Position numbers and translations under genes: made by a program. 64,000 bases of DNA from Inquilinus sp. Marseille-Q2685 (GTDB lineage Bacteria > Pseudomonadota > Alphaproteobacteria > DSM-16000 > Inquilinaceae). The DNA is taken from contig NZ_CAKAKL010000011.1 of the NCBI RefSeq assembly GCF_916619195.1, positions 1 through 64,000 on the forward strand. The letters are read 5' to 3'. The notes beneath the pieces were generated by a model. That model saw only the letters and a list, made by a program, of their open reading frames with translations, made no database searches and was not told the origin of the DNA. Numbering within the stretch: position 1 is the first letter of the stretch; the number at the start of each line of letters is the position of its first letter. Below, in pieces: positions 17,309 to 26,167 of this stretch.

Positions 17309-18238
17309 ATGGAGACCCTCGCCAACCTGGAATCCTTCGCCCGCAGCGCCGAGACCGGCAGCTTCTCCGCCGCGGCGCGCCGGCTGGCGCTGACCCCGGC
17401 CGCAGTCAGCCGCAATGTGGCGATGCTGGAGCGGAACCTGGGCGTCCGGCTGTTCCACCGCAGCACCCGGAAGCTCACCCTGACCGAAGCCGGCGAGGGC
17501 TTCCTGGCGGCGATCGGGAGCAGCCTGGACAGCCTGCAGGCGGCGATCGCCGCGGTGTCGGCCGACCGCGGCGAGCCCGCGGGCGTGCTGAAGGTCAGCA
17601 TGGCCGTGACCGTCGGCGTCGACCACATCCTGCCGCTGCTGCCCGCCTTCCTGGAGCGGTATCCCCGCATCCGCCCGGACTGGCGGTTCGAGAACCGGCA
17701 GGTCGACCTTGTGGCCGAGGGCTTCGACGCGGCGATCGGCGCCGGCTTCGAGCTGACGCCGGGCATGGTGTCCCGCATCCTGGCCCCGGCGCATGTGGTC
17801 GCGGTGGCGGCGCCGTCCTGGCTGCAGGGCCGGACGCCGCCGGCCGATCCCGCGGGGCTGGTCAGGCTGGACGGCATCGTCATGCGCTCGCCCCTCACCG
17901 GGCGGGTGAGGCACTGGATGATGCGCAACGCCGCCGGGCTGGAGATGGCGGCGACGCCGGCCGAGACCGTGGTGCTGAACGATCCCGCGGCGATGTGCCG
18001 GGCAGCGGTTCTGGGCCTCGGCGTCGCCCTGGTGACGGTGATGGACGCGTCAGCGCATCTGGACCGCGGCGCCCTGGTCCGCCTGCTGCCCGATTGGCAC
18101 GCCGATGCCGGGCCGATCTCGATCTACTACGCCAGCCGCACCCTGCTGCCGGCCAAGACCCGCGCCTTCGTCGACTTCGTCACCGAGGCCTTCCGCCGCG
18201 AGCGCCTGGCCGAGCGCTTCGCCGGCGACCGGGGATAG
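17309..18238 (+). CDS. LysR-type transcriptional regulator
   Basis: A 309-residue LTTR. The winged HTH is at residues 1-60 (FARSAETGSFSAAARRLALT, SRNVAMLERNLGVRLFHRSTR) and the remainder is the periplasmic-binding-like effector domain. It belongs to the broad group that acts on a divergent oxidoreductase gene; here the SDR gene starts 108 bases away on the other strand, with a dyad between them. It ends 6 bases from the convergent phosphopantetheinyl transferase gene. Confidence 0.92.
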   Translation: METLANLESFARSAETGSFSAAARRLALTPAAVSRNVAMLERNLGVRLFHRSTRKLTLTEAGEGFLAAIGSSLDSLQAAIAAVSADRGEPAGVLKVSMAVTVGVDHILPLLPAFLERYPRIRPDWRFENRQVDLVAEGFDAAIGAGFELTPGMVSRILAPAHVVAVAAPSWLQGRTPPADPAGLVRLDGIVMRSPLTGRVRHWMMRNAAGLEMAATPAETVVLNDPAAMCRAAVLGLGVALVTVMDASAHLDRGALVRLLPDWHADAGPISIYYASRTLLPAKTRAFVDFVTEAFRRERLAERFAGDRG

Positions 18239-18244
18239 CGCCGG

Positions 18245-18973
18245 CTACAGCCCCCACAGCCCCGGCTCGAAGCGCCAGGCGGCGATGCCGATTCCAGCGG
18301 TCGGGACGGCGACGGCCGCCGCCGCGTCCTCGAGCGGCGGCAGGTCGTGCAGGTGCCAGTCGGCGCCGGCGAGGTCCGGCGGCAGCACCGGGCGGCTGGT
18401 CCGCTCGGCCGGATCGGCGCTGACGGTGAAGCCGGTGAAGTCGAAGGAGAAGCCGCGGCCGATGCCCTTGGACAGCGCCTCCTTGCGGGTCCAGACCGCG
18501 AAGAAGGCGGCGGTCAGGGCCTCGCCGGACAGGCCAGCCAGGGCCGCCCGCTCCGCCGCCGAATAGGCGATGCCCGCGACCTCCATCGGCGGCGGGTGCC
18601 GCGCCACCTCGACATCGACCCCGACCTCAATGCCGCGGGCCAGCGCCACCACGGCCCAGGAGCCGCTGTGCGAGAGGTTGAAGCGCAGGTCGCCCTCCGC
18701 CAGCTCGGGCTTGCCCCAGGAATTCTGGCGGAAGCGCAGACGGTCCGCCGGTGCGTCGAGCACGCGGCCGAGCAGCAGCCGCAGCGCCGCATGGGCGGCG
18801 ACGTAGCGGGCGCGCAGCAGGCCGGTGCGGAACCGGTCGGCGCGCTGCCGCTCCTCCGCCGACAGCAGGGCGAGGGCGGCCGCCGGGTCGCGGTCGGTCC
18901 GGAGGCGCCAGACATGCACCTGTCCCGGCGGCAGGTCGGGGACGCCCGACGGCAGGACCCAGGTGTCCGACAT
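18245..18973 (-). CDS. 4'-phosphopantetheinyl transferase (Sfp type)
   Basis: It transfers 4'-phosphopantetheine from CoA to a carrier-protein serine. The 242-residue length and the two Mg2+/CoA motifs (GVDVEVARHP and FFAVWTRKEALSKGIGRG) are those of the Sfp/EntD class used for NRPS/PKS or broad-range carrier proteins. FNLSHSGSWAVVAL is the third conserved motif. GAGGAGGGG precedes the ATG at 18973. No NRPS/PKS genes are in the window. Confidence 0.92.
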   Translation of the reverse strand: MSDTWVLPSGVPDLPPGQVHVWRLRTDRDPAAALALLSAEERQRADRFRTGLLRARYVAAHAALRLLLGRVLDAPADRLRFRQNSWGKPELAEGDLRFNLSHSGSWAVVALARGIEVGVDVEVARHPPPMEVAGIAYSAAERAALAGLSGEALTAAFFAVWTRKEALSKGIGRGFSFDFTGFTVSADPAERTSRPVLPPDLAGADWHLHDLPPLEDAAAAVAVPTAGIGIAAWRFEPGLWGL

Positions 18974-18997
18974 CACCCCTCCTCGCCCGCCCCCTGC

Positions 18998-19076
18998 TGT
19001 CATGCCCAGGCTTGCCCTGGGTATCCAGAAGGTCTCGATGTTCTCTGGATTGCCGGGTCAAGTCCGGCAATGACAA
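18998..19076. repeat. Two-arm REP-like element (family A, copy 2)
   Basis: Left arm CATGCCCAGGCTTGCCCTGG, right arm TTGCCGGGTCAAGTCCGGCAA (imperfect), with ATCCAG/CTGGAT inner boxes. It lies between the phosphopantetheinyl transferase start and the 3' end of the aldehyde dehydrogenase gene. Confidence 0.8.
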
Positions 19077-19095
19077 TAAGAAAGAGTGGCCGGCC

Positions 19096-21489
19096 CTACT
19101 CCCCGTAAGGCAGCCAGATGTTCTTCACCTGGGTGGCCCGGCGCAGATATTCCCGGCCCTGCCCTTCGGCGTCGGACAGCCAGTCGCGGCGGCGGCCCTG
19201 GTTGGTCCAGGTCGCCTTGAGGTTGCCGGCGCTGGCCTTCTCCACCGCCGCGCCGCCTTCGGCCGGGCCGACATACCAGAGGGCGGCGACGTCGTCGTGC
19301 TCGGCCAGGGTCTTCGCCAGCGCATCGCGCTCGCCGGTGACGATGTTGACCACCCCGTCCGGCACGTCGGAGGTGTCGAGCACCTGGTAGAGGTCGGTCG
19401 CGGCCAGCGGGTGGCGCGGCGAGGGCACGGCGACGACGCGGTTGCCCATGGCGATCGCCGGCGCCACCAGCGAGACGAAGCCGAGCAGCGGCGCCTCGTC
19501 CGGGCACAGGATGCCCATCACGCCCCAGGGCTCGTTCATCGCTAGCGTCACCTGGCGGGCGCGGGCATCGTGCACCTGGCCGTCATATTTGTCGGCGAAG
19601 CCGGCATAGAAGAAGATCCGCCGCACCGCGGCCTCGACCTCCGCCGCCGCGGCCTTGGCCGAGGCGTTGGTCATGGCGGCGATCCGGCGGGCGAACTCCT
19701 CGGACCGCGCCGCCAGGTTCTCGGCCAGGTAGTACAGCACCTGGGCGCGATTGTGCCCGGCCAGGCCGCTCCAGCCGCTGGCCTTGTGCGCCGCCTCGAC
19801 CGCGTTGCGGATGTCCTTGCGGTTGCCGAGCCCCACATGACCCAGCGACCGCCCCTTCGGGTCCAGCACGCTGTAGCTGTAGCCGCCGTCCGGCCGCGCC
19901 TGCTTGCCGCCGACATAGAGCTTGGCGGTGCGGTCGATCGAGGGCAGGTCGCGGTCGCCGCCCAGCGGCACCGCCGCCAGCGGCGCCGTGGCCACGGGCT
20001 TCAGCGCCGGCGCGTCCTTCTCCCAGCCCGGCACCAGGTATTCGAACAGGCCCTCGCGCCCGCCTTCGCGGCCGAAACCGCTTTCGCGATAGCCGCCGAA
20101 GCCTACCGCGGCGTCGAAGCTGTTGGCGCAGTTGATCCAGACCACGCCGGCCTTCAGCCGGGCCGCGACGTGCAGCGCCTGGTTCACCGTCTCCGACCAC
20201 ACTGAGGCGGCCAAGCCATAGCGCGAGTTGTTGGCCAGGGCCACCGCCTCGTCCGGGGTGCGGAAGGTCGAAGCCGACAGCACCGGGCCGAAGATCTCCT
20301 CCTGCGCGATGGTCGAGGCCGGCTCCGCCCCGGTGAACAGGGTCGGCGGGAAGTACAGGCCGCCCTTGGGCAGCGACGCCGAATCCTGCCAGCAGGCGGC
20401 ACCCTCCTTCTTGCCCAGTTCGACGTAATGCTTGATCCGGTCGAGCTGCACCTGGGCCACGATCGGGCCCATGTCGGTCGACTTGTCGAGCGGGTCGCCG
20501 ACCCGGAGCGTCGCCATCCGGCGCTTCAGCTTGTCGTACATCCGGTCGGCCACGCTCTCCTGCACCAGCAGGCGCGAGCCGGCGCAGCAGACCTGGCCCT
20601 GGTTGAACCAGATCGAATCCACCACGCCCTCGACCGCGGCGTCGAGGTCGGCGTCGTCGAAGACGATGAAGGGCGACTTGCCGCCCAGCTCCAGCGACAG
20701 CTTCTTGCCGCTGCCGGCGGTCGCCTCGCGGATCTTCCGCCCGACCTCGGTCGAGCCGGTGAAGGCGATCTTGTCGACATCGGCATGCTCGACGATCAGG
20801 GCGCCGGTGGCGCCGTCGCCGGTGACGATGTTCAGGACCCCCGGCGGCAGCCCGGCCTCCTGCGCGATCTCGGCGAAGAGCAGCGCGGTCAGCGGCGTGA
20901 ACTCGGCCGGCTTCAGCACCACCGTATTCCCGGCCGCCAGCGCCGGCGCCACCTTCCAGGCCAGCATCAGCAGCGGGAAGTTCCACGGGATGATCTGGCC
21001 GCAGACCCCGACCGGGCGATAGCCGGGGAACTCGGTCTCGACCAGAGAGGCCCAGCCGGCGTGGTGGTAGAAGTGCCGGGCGACCAGCGGGATGTCGATG
21101 TCCCGGCTCTCGCGGATCGGCTTGCCGTTGTCCATGGTCTCGACCACGGAGAGCAGCCGCTCGCGGCGCTGGACGTGGCGGGCCAGGGCGTAGAGGTGGC
21201 GGGCGCGCTCAGGACCCGGCAGCGCCGCCCAGCCCTTCTGCGCCCGGCGCGCGGCCTTGACCGCGGCGTCGATATCCTTCGCGGTGCCCTGCGCCACCTG
21301 CGCCAGCGGCTTGCCGGTGGCCGGGTTCAGCACCTCGAAGCGGCCGCCCTCGGCCGGGGCGACGAACTTTCCGTCGATGAAATGGCCGAAGCCCGCCTCG
21401 TGCCGCGCCAGCCAGTCGCGGGCGATGCCGCTGTCCTCGGGCGCCGGGCCGTACTCCATGGTGTCGAGAATCTCCGCGATCCGGGGCAT
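19096..21489 (-). CDS. Duplicated aldehyde dehydrogenase (two fused ALDH domains)
   Basis: A 797-residue protein of two ALDH domains in tandem. The first (about residues 1-490) is complete: GQIIPWNFPLLMLAWK, the FTGSTEVGRKI NAD motif, LELGGKSPFIVFDDADLD with the catalytic Glu, and catalytic Cys in NQGQVCCAGSR. The second (about 520-797) keeps the cofactor-like segment (WGVMGILCPDEAPLL) but is shorter and has no recognisable catalytic-Cys motif, so it is probably structural. It lies 12 bases downstream of deoC. The pair is likely a deoxyribose catabolic operon, with the ALDH oxidising acetaldehyde released by DeoC. Confidence 0.9.
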   Translation of the reverse strand: MPRIAEILDTMEYGPAPEDSGIARDWLARHEAGFGHFIDGKFVAPAEGGRFEVLNPATGKPLAQVAQGTAKDIDAAVKAARRAQKGWAALPGPERARHLYALARHVQRRERLLSVVETMDNGKPIRESRDIDIPLVARHFYHHAGWASLVETEFPGYRPVGVCGQIIPWNFPLLMLAWKVAPALAAGNTVVLKPAEFTPLTALLFAEIAQEAGLPPGVLNIVTGDGATGALIVEHADVDKIAFTGSTEVGRKIREATAGSGKKLSLELGGKSPFIVFDDADLDAAVEGVVDSIWFNQGQVCCAGSRLLVQESVADRMYDKLKRRMATLRVGDPLDKSTDMGPIVAQVQLDRIKHYVELGKKEGAACWQDSASLPKGGLYFPPTLFTGAEPASTIAQEEIFGPVLSASTFRTPDEAVALANNSRYGLAASVWSETVNQALHVAARLKAGVVWINCANSFDAAVGFGGYRESGFGREGGREGLFEYLVPGWEKDAPALKPVATAPLAAVPLGGDRDLPSIDRTAKLYVGGKQARPDGGYSYSVLDPKGRSLGHVGLGNRKDIRNAVEAAHKASGWSGLAGHNRAQVLYYLAENLAARSEEFARRIAAMTNASAKAAAAEVEAAVRRIFFYAGFADKYDGQVHDARARQVTLAMNEPWGVMGILCPDEAPLLGFVSLVAPAIAMGNRVVAVPSPRHPLAATDLYQVLDTSDVPDGVVNIVTGERDALAKTLAEHDDVAALWYVGPAEGGAAVEKASAGNLKATWTNQGRRRDWLSDAEGQGREYLRRATQVKNIWLPYGE

Positions 21490-21501
21490 GGCTGAGGCTC
21501 C

Positions 21502-22512
21502 TCAGGCGGAAGCGTGGCGGAAGCCGGCCGAGTAGCGGCCGGTGACGAAATGCTCGATCTGGCGCTCGACATCGGCGAGCAGCGAGGAGGCGCCGATGCG
21601 GAACAGCTCCGGCTCCAGCCAGGGCCGGCCCAGCTCCTCCTTCATCAGGATCAGCCAGGCGATCGCGTCCTTGGCGGTGCGCAGCCCCCCGGCCGGCTTG
21701 AAGCCGACCCGCTCGCCGGTGCGGGCCTGGTAGTCGCGGATGGCGCGGACCATCACCAGGCTGACCGGCAGGGTGGCGTTGACATCCTCCTTGCCGGTCG
21801 AGGTCTTGATGAAGTCGGCGCCGGCCATCATGCAGACCAGGCTGGCGGCCTCGACATTGCGCAGGGTCCTGAGGTCGCCGGTGGCCAGGATGGTCTTCAG
21901 ATGCGCGTCGCCGCAGGCTTCGCGCATCGCCCGGACCTCGTCATAGAGGGCGGACCATTCGCGGTTCAGCACCTGGGCGCGGTGGATGACGATGTCGATC
22001 TCGGCCGCTCCCTCCTCCACCGCATAGCGGATCTCGGCCAGGCGCTGCGGCAGCGGCGTCAGCCCCGCCGGGAAGCCGGTGGCGACCGAGGCGACCGGGA
22101 TGCCGCTGCCGGCCAGCGCCTTCACCGCGGCGCCGACCATGGTCGGGTAGACGCAGACGGCGCCGACGGTCGGCGGCCGGTCGGTGAGGCCCAGCGCCTC
22201 GACCAGGTCGTCGCGCAGCGGGTGGCGGGCCTTGGCGCAGAGGCGCTGCACCCGGCCCGGCGTGTCGTCGCCGGCGAGCGTGGTCAGATCCATGCAGGTG
22301 ATCGCCTTCACCAGCCAGGCGGCCTGCCACTCCTTCTTCACCGTGCGGCGGGCGGTCAGGGTGGCGGCCCGGCGCTCGGCAGCGCTGAGATTGACCCGCG
22401 CGGCCTCGACCCAGTCCAGCTCCAGCGCCATGCCCGGGTTGCGGTGGGTGTTGGCGGCCGGCACGATGCGGGCCACCGCCTCACCGGTGCCGTCTCGACG
22501 ATGGTCGGGCAT
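21502..22512 (-). CDS. deoC: Deoxyribose-phosphate aldolase
   Basis: It cleaves 2-deoxyribose-5-phosphate to glyceraldehyde-3-phosphate and acetaldehyde by a Schiff base. The Schiff-base Lys is in MMAGADFIKTSTGKE and the second active-site Lys in VGFKPAGGLRTAKDA. At 336 residues it is longer than the short bacterial form (~220-260), with an N-terminal helical extension, as in the long class found in many proteobacteria and animals. It is first gene of the deoC-ALDH operon. Divergent from the GFA gene, with ~105 bases between. Confidence 0.94.
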   Translation of the reverse strand: MPDHRRDGTGEAVARIVPAANTHRNPGMALELDWVEAARVNLSAAERRAATLTARRTVKKEWQAAWLVKAITCMDLTTLAGDDTPGRVQRLCAKARHPLRDDLVEALGLTDRPPTVGAVCVYPTMVGAAVKALAGSGIPVASVATGFPAGLTPLPQRLAEIRYAVEEGAAEIDIVIHRAQVLNREWSALYDEVRAMREACGDAHLKTILATGDLRTLRNVEAASLVCMMAGADFIKTSTGKEDVNATLPVSLVMVRAIRDYQARTGERVGFKPAGGLRTAKDAIAWLILMKEELGRPWLEPELFRIGASSLLADVERQIEHFVTGRYSAGFRHASA

Positions 22513-22617
22513 GGACGTCTCCCTCGAAATCTGCCGGAACAGAGCGCCGCCGGCACCGGGCTGTCAAGGCGCAGCGCGGAGCGGTACGCTGGCCGAAACA
22601 ATGTCGGAGGGAGCCCT

Positions 22618-23040
22618 ATGACCGAGAGCGCGCGCATGCTGACCGGCCGATGCTATTGCGGCGCCGTCCACTACGAGGTGGCGGACCAGTTCCTCTACGC
22701 CGCCAACTGCCACTGCTCGAACTGCCGGAGGACAACGGGGTCGGCGTTCAAGCCCTTCGCCGGGATCGAGCGCGCCAAGCTGGCGGTGACCCAGGGCCAG
22801 GACGGGCTGATGATCTATGGCGGGGAGGACCTCAACAACACGCATTGCCGGGCCTGCGGGTCGCTGCTGTTCTCGGTCGTCCGCGACGGCGCCTATGTCC
22901 ATGTCGCCATGGGCACGCTGGTCGACGACCCGACCATCCGGCCGACCGAGCACATCTTCGTCGGCTCCAAGGCGCCCTGGTACACCATCACCGACGACCT
23001 GCCGCAGCATGAGGAATTTGCAGGCCAAGGAGATGCTTAA
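22618..23040 (+). CDS. GFA/CENP-V family protein
   Basis: A 140-residue zinc protein of the glutathione-dependent formaldehyde-activating enzyme family. Zinc ligands are in GRCYCGAVHYEV, NCHCSNCRRTTGSAF and HCRACGSLLFS. Most members other than true Gfa have unknown function. GGAGGGAGCCCT precedes the ATG. The C-terminal APWYTITDDLPQHEEF matches the common subgroup. The second GFA protein of the window (54682) belongs to a different subgroup. Confidence 0.88.
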   Translation: MTESARMLTGRCYCGAVHYEVADQFLYAANCHCSNCRRTTGSAFKPFAGIERAKLAVTQGQDGLMIYGGEDLNNTHCRACGSLLFSVVRDGAYVHVAMGTLVDDPTIRPTEHIFVGSKAPWYTITDDLPQHEEFAGQGDA

Positions 23041-23069
23041 GAATAAGCGCTCCAAATAACCCCTCTATT

Positions 23070-23147
23070 TGTCATTGCCGGGCTTGACCCGGCAATCCAG
23101 AGGGTCTCGACAGCTTCTGGATGCCCGGGTCAAGCCCGGGCATGACA
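23070..23147. repeat. Two-arm REP-like element (family A, copy 3)
   Basis: Left arm TTGCCGGGCTTGACCCGGCAA and right arm TGCCCGGGTCAAGCCCGGGCA are both perfect hairpins, but of two different arm types. It lies between the convergent GFA and NmrA-like genes and may help terminate both. Confidence 0.85.
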
Positions 23148-23158
23148 ATATTGTTGAT

Positions 23159-24049
23159 TCAGTTATTGTTCGAAATGCCCGAAGAGGCCATCCGGCGCAC
23201 CAGCGCCGCCAGCACCTCGGCCAGGGGCGTGGTGCCGCGCCGGACCTCGCCGCCCTCGGCCTCGATCCGCCCGGCATTGTGGGCGTCGTAGAGCTCGGTG
23301 ATCAGCCGGACATAGCCTTCGCTCAGCCCGCCGGCCGCCAGCGCCTGGTCCCACTGGCCGCGCGGCAGGGCGACCGCCTGGACCGGCCGGCCGAGCGGCC
23401 CGGCCAGGGCGGCGGCGACGTCCAGCGCGGTGTAGCGCTGCGGTCCCTCGGCATGGAGGATAGGCGGCGGCGCCTCGGCCGACTCCAGGAGATCGGCCGC
23501 GATCAGCCCGATATCGGGGGCGGAGACGGTGGGGAAGCGCTTGTCCAGCGGGTGGTGCAGGCTGGCCAGGACGCCGGTGGCCATGACGGTACGCAGCGAC
23601 CGCGCCCAGTTCTCCATATGCTCGGCCGAGCGCAGGAAGGCGATGCCCGGCAGGCCGCCGAGCCGCTGCTCCAGCTGGTGGAACAGCAGGGTGATGCCGG
23701 TGCCGGCCGCATGCTGGGCGCCGTAGTCCGAGATCGCGACGGTGCGCGGCGGCCGCGCCGCCTGCAGCGACCGGGCCAGGCTGCCGACCAGGCCGCGGAC
23801 CTCGGCCGCGGCGTCGCCGCGCGACGGGGGCAGCGGCACGATCGCCAGCACGCCCTCGGCGCCGCGCAGCGCCGCCGTCAGCGCCGGCGCGTCGGCGATG
23901 TCGGCGACGGCGACCTCACAGCCGGCCTCGGCCAGCGCGCCGGCCCGGCCGGGGTCGCGGACCACGGCCCGCACCGCCCTGCCCCGCCGCCGCAGCTCCC
24001 GCGCCGCGGCCCCGCCGACCCGGCCCGTGGCCCCGATGATGGCGAACAT
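23159..24049 (-). CDS. NmrA-like NAD(P)-binding protein
   Basis: A 296-residue atypical SDR. The Rossmann motif is MFAIIGATGRVGGAAARELRRRG; no Tyr-x3-Lys catalytic pair is in the usual place, which is typical of the NmrA/HSCARG group that senses redox or acts as a quinone-type reductase. Other segments (AISDYGAQHAAGTG, GIAFLRSAEHMENW) fit this group. I chose the ATG at 24049 because it opens directly on the Rossmann strand. Function not predictable more closely. Confidence 0.85.
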   Translation of the reverse strand: MFAIIGATGRVGGAAARELRRRGRAVRAVVRDPGRAGALAEAGCEVAVADIADAPALTAALRGAEGVLAIVPLPPSRGDAAAEVRGLVGSLARSLQAARPPRTVAISDYGAQHAAGTGITLLFHQLEQRLGGLPGIAFLRSAEHMENWARSLRTVMATGVLASLHHPLDKRFPTVSAPDIGLIAADLLESAEAPPPILHAEGPQRYTALDVAAALAGPLGRPVQAVALPRGQWDQALAAGGLSEGYVRLITELYDAHNAGRIEAEGGEVRRGTTPLAEVLAALVRRMASSGISNNN

Positions 24050-24096
24050 GGTCTCTCTCCCGGTATGCGAGACCTTTTCAAAACCCCCATTCCTCA

Positions 24097-24184
24097 CCGT
24101 CATTGCGAGGAGGCGAAGCCGACGAAGCAATCCAGGGGCCACGGCGAGCGGCCCTGGATTGCTTCGCTGCGCTCGCAATGACGG
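24097..24184. repeat. Inverted-repeat element (family B)
   Basis: CCGTCATTGCGAG...GAAGCAATCCAGGGGCC is followed by its imperfect complement GGCCCTGGATTGCTTCG...CTCGCAATGACGG. It is a different sequence family from the CCGGGCTTGACCCGG REP elements but has the same two-arm design. Single copy in this window. Confidence 0.8.
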
Positions 24185-24310
24185 CGTTGGGAGATTCTAA
24201 AAAGTGTCGCTACGCCCCTGAGCGGGGCCAAGTCGGGGCGGACTCTGCCGCGCTAGCCGGGCCGGGTCGCGCCGGAACGGACGGGCGGGAGCAGGTTCGG
24301 ACGGCGGCGT

Positions 24311-25171
24311 TCAGCCCCGCTCGCGCCGCAGCGCGCCGGGGGTGATGCCGAGGACCCGGCGCATCGCCCGGGCCATGTGGCTCTGATGCGCGAAGCCGGC
24401 GTCGAGCGCCACCTGGGCCATCGGCAGGCTTCCGTCCAGCAGCAGCGCCCGTGCCCGCTCGACCCGGCGGCGGATCACGAACTGGTGCGGCGCCAGCCCG
24501 GTCGAGGCCTTGAACAGCGGCTTGAAATGCGACGGGCTGAGCCCGGCGGCGGCCGCCAGCTCGGCCAGGGCCAGGCGCTGGTCCAGCCGCGACTCGATCA
24601 GCTCCAGCACCCGGGCCAGCTGCCGCCGCGACAGCGCCTGGCCCGCCGCGGCCGCCGGCACCGGCGCCGCGTAGCGCCGCAGCAGATGGGCCGCCAGCGC
24701 CAGGCCGATGCTGTCGGCATAGAGCGGATCCGATTCCGCCCCCGCCTCCAGCTCGGCCTTCAGGGCCCAGCCGAGATGCTCGATCCGTGGGTCGCGCAGC
24801 TGCAGCCGCGGCGCGATCTCCAGCCGGCCGGAGGCCAGCCCCAGCCCCTCCGCCGCGCTGCGCATCAGCGCCGGGGCCAGGCGCAGCAGCAGGAAGCGGG
24901 CCGGCCCCTCATCCTCCCAGGCGCCCGACGCGCCGGCCGGCAGCAGGTCGATGTCGCCCTCGCGCTGCAGCCGATCCTGCACCAGCCCCTCGGCCCGGCA
25001 ATGGGCCATGACCGGCGGCCCGACATGCAGGCTGAGCCGCAGGTCGGCCGAGGGCACGGCCTCGACCGCATGGCCGGTGGCGGCGAACAGCCCGGCGGCG
25101 AGGCCGGACCATTGCCCGGCCTTCTCCGGCACGATCGCGCCGGACCGGATCACCGGTTCATGTGTATCCAT
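24311..25171 (-). CDS. AraC family transcriptional regulator
   Basis: A 286-residue regulator. The C-terminal ~100 residues hold two HTH motifs (LALAELAAAAGLSPSHFKPLFKAS and MAQVALDAGFAHQSHMARAMRRV) and end LGITPGALRRERG. The N-terminal ~170 residues are a variable sensing domain with no cupin signature that I can identify. The ATG at 25171 is divergent from the TerC gene, with 237 bases between. The target is unknown; the neighbouring NmrA-like or TerC gene are candidates by position. Confidence 0.9.
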   Translation of the reverse strand: MDTHEPVIRSGAIVPEKAGQWSGLAAGLFAATGHAVEAVPSADLRLSLHVGPPVMAHCRAEGLVQDRLQREGDIDLLPAGASGAWEDEGPARFLLLRLAPALMRSAAEGLGLASGRLEIAPRLQLRDPRIEHLGWALKAELEAGAESDPLYADSIGLALAAHLLRRYAAPVPAAAAGQALSRRQLARVLELIESRLDQRLALAELAAAAGLSPSHFKPLFKASTGLAPHQFVIRRRVERARALLLDGSLPMAQVALDAGFAHQSHMARAMRRVLGITPGALRRERG

Positions 25172-25283
25172 TTCGCCACACCTCCGGGCCGACCTGCGGC
25201 GTCCGCGCCGCAGTCTACGACCCGGCGCTTGAGCCGGCGAGGCCTCCCCGCTATATGGGCGGCGACCAGGCCGGGCCCCTCTG

Positions 25284-25303
25284 GCAGATCCTCCGGGATC
25301 TGC
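25284..25303 (+). other. UNCG-loop hairpin in the TerC leader
   Basis: An 8-bp perfect stem GCAGATCC / GGATCTGC closes a UCCG tetraloop, one of the most stable RNA hairpins. It lies 106 bases upstream of the TerC-family start codon. It has no T-run, so it looks like a structured leader element rather than a terminator. Confidence 0.4.
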
Positions 25304-25408
25304 GATGTCGGACTGGAGACTCCATCGAGTGGCCCGCCTGCCGACCCTGACACGCTCCCCCGGGATGGCATGCAGGCCGCTCCTCGCGACGAAGAGGACG
25401 GTTTTCGC

Positions 25409-26053
25409 ATGGAACATCTGCTGACAGGCGAAGCGCTGGCGGCCCTGGCCCAGGTCATCATGATCGACCTGGTTCTGGCCGGCGACAACGCCATCGTCAT
25501 CGGCCTGGCCGCGGCCGGGCTGCCCAAGGAACAGCGCGGCAAGGCGATCCTGATCGGCATCGGCGCCGCCACCCTGCTGCGCATCGGCTTCGCCCTGATC
25601 ACGACGCAGCTGCTGGCCATCGTCGGCCTGCTGCTGGCCGGCGGCGTGCTGCTGCTGTGGGTGTGCTGGAAGATGTGGCGCGAGCTGCGCCATACCGCCA
25701 AGGAGGAGCACCAGGCCGAGGAGGCGCTGGAAGGTCACGAGGTGAACGGCAACGGCGCGCCGCGCAAGACCTTCGCCCAGGCCGCCTGGCAGATCGTGAT
25801 CGCCGACGTGTCGATGTCGCTCGACAACGTGCTGGCCGTGGCCGGTGCTGCGCGCGAGCACCCGGTGATCCTGATCTTCGGCCTGGCGCTGTCGATCGCG
25901 CTGATGGGCTTCGCCGCCTCCTTCATCGCCAAGCTGCTGAACCGCCACCGCTGGATCGCCTATGTCGGCCTGGCCGTGATCCTCTACGTGTCGATCGACA
26001 TGATCTGGCGCGGCGCCATCGAGGTCTGGCCGCATCTCCAGGGCATGATGTAA
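25409..26053 (+). CDS. TerC/YjbE family integral membrane protein
   Basis: A 214-residue inner-membrane protein with about six or seven hydrophobic segments. The two conserved acidic motifs lie in membrane helices: VIMIDLVLAGDNAIVIGLAA in the first and IADVSMSLDNVLAVAGAA in the central one. This family includes metal-ion exporters linked to Mn2+ homeostasis and to tellurite resistance. A charged loop of ~30 residues (KEEHQAEEALEGHE) separates the two halves. A strong terminator follows directly. Confidence 0.9.
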   Translation: MEHLLTGEALAALAQVIMIDLVLAGDNAIVIGLAAAGLPKEQRGKAILIGIGAATLLRIGFALITTQLLAIVGLLLAGGVLLLWVCWKMWRELRHTAKEEHQAEEALEGHEVNGNGAPRKTFAQAAWQIVIADVSMSLDNVLAVAGAAREHPVILIFGLALSIALMGFAASFIAKLLNRHRWIAYVGLAVILYVSIDMIWRGAIEVWPHLQGMM

Positions 26054-26060
26054 GGCACAA

Positions 26061-26090
26061 GGGCCGGGCGATTGCCCGGCCCTTTCGTTT
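26061..26090 (+). terminator. Terminator after the TerC-family gene
   Basis: A 9-bp stem GGGCCGGGC / GCCCGGCCC with a 4-nt loop followed by TTTCGTTT, 8 bases after the stop codon. Confidence 0.85.
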
Positions 26091-26095
26091 CGTAG

Positions 26096-26167
26096 GTTGG
26101 GTTCGCGCATGCGAACCCAACAGTTGTTCCGTCGGCACGATGTTGGGTTCGCCAGAGCGAACCCAAC
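26096..26167. repeat. Tandem GTTGGGTTCGC hairpins
   Basis: Two copies of the perfect hairpin GTTGGGTTCGC-N4-GCGAACCCAAC (26096-26121 and 26142-26167), 46 bases apart, with different loops (GCAT, CAGA). A degenerate remnant (GTAACCCAACCC) is near 26257. Short palindromes of this kind are scattered in many proteobacterial genomes. Confidence 0.8.

Noticed and set aside
22618-23040. True glutathione-dependent formaldehyde-activating enzyme (gfa) for both GFA-family proteins (22618 and 54682)
   Set aside because: Family membership is clear but no formaldehyde or glutathione pathway genes are adjacent, and most family members lack demonstrated activity.
25172-25408. yybP-ykoY Mn2+ riboswitch before the TerC-family gene
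   Set aside because: The conserved GGGGAGUAG, CGUCA and GCAAGACC-type loop sequences are not present by eye.
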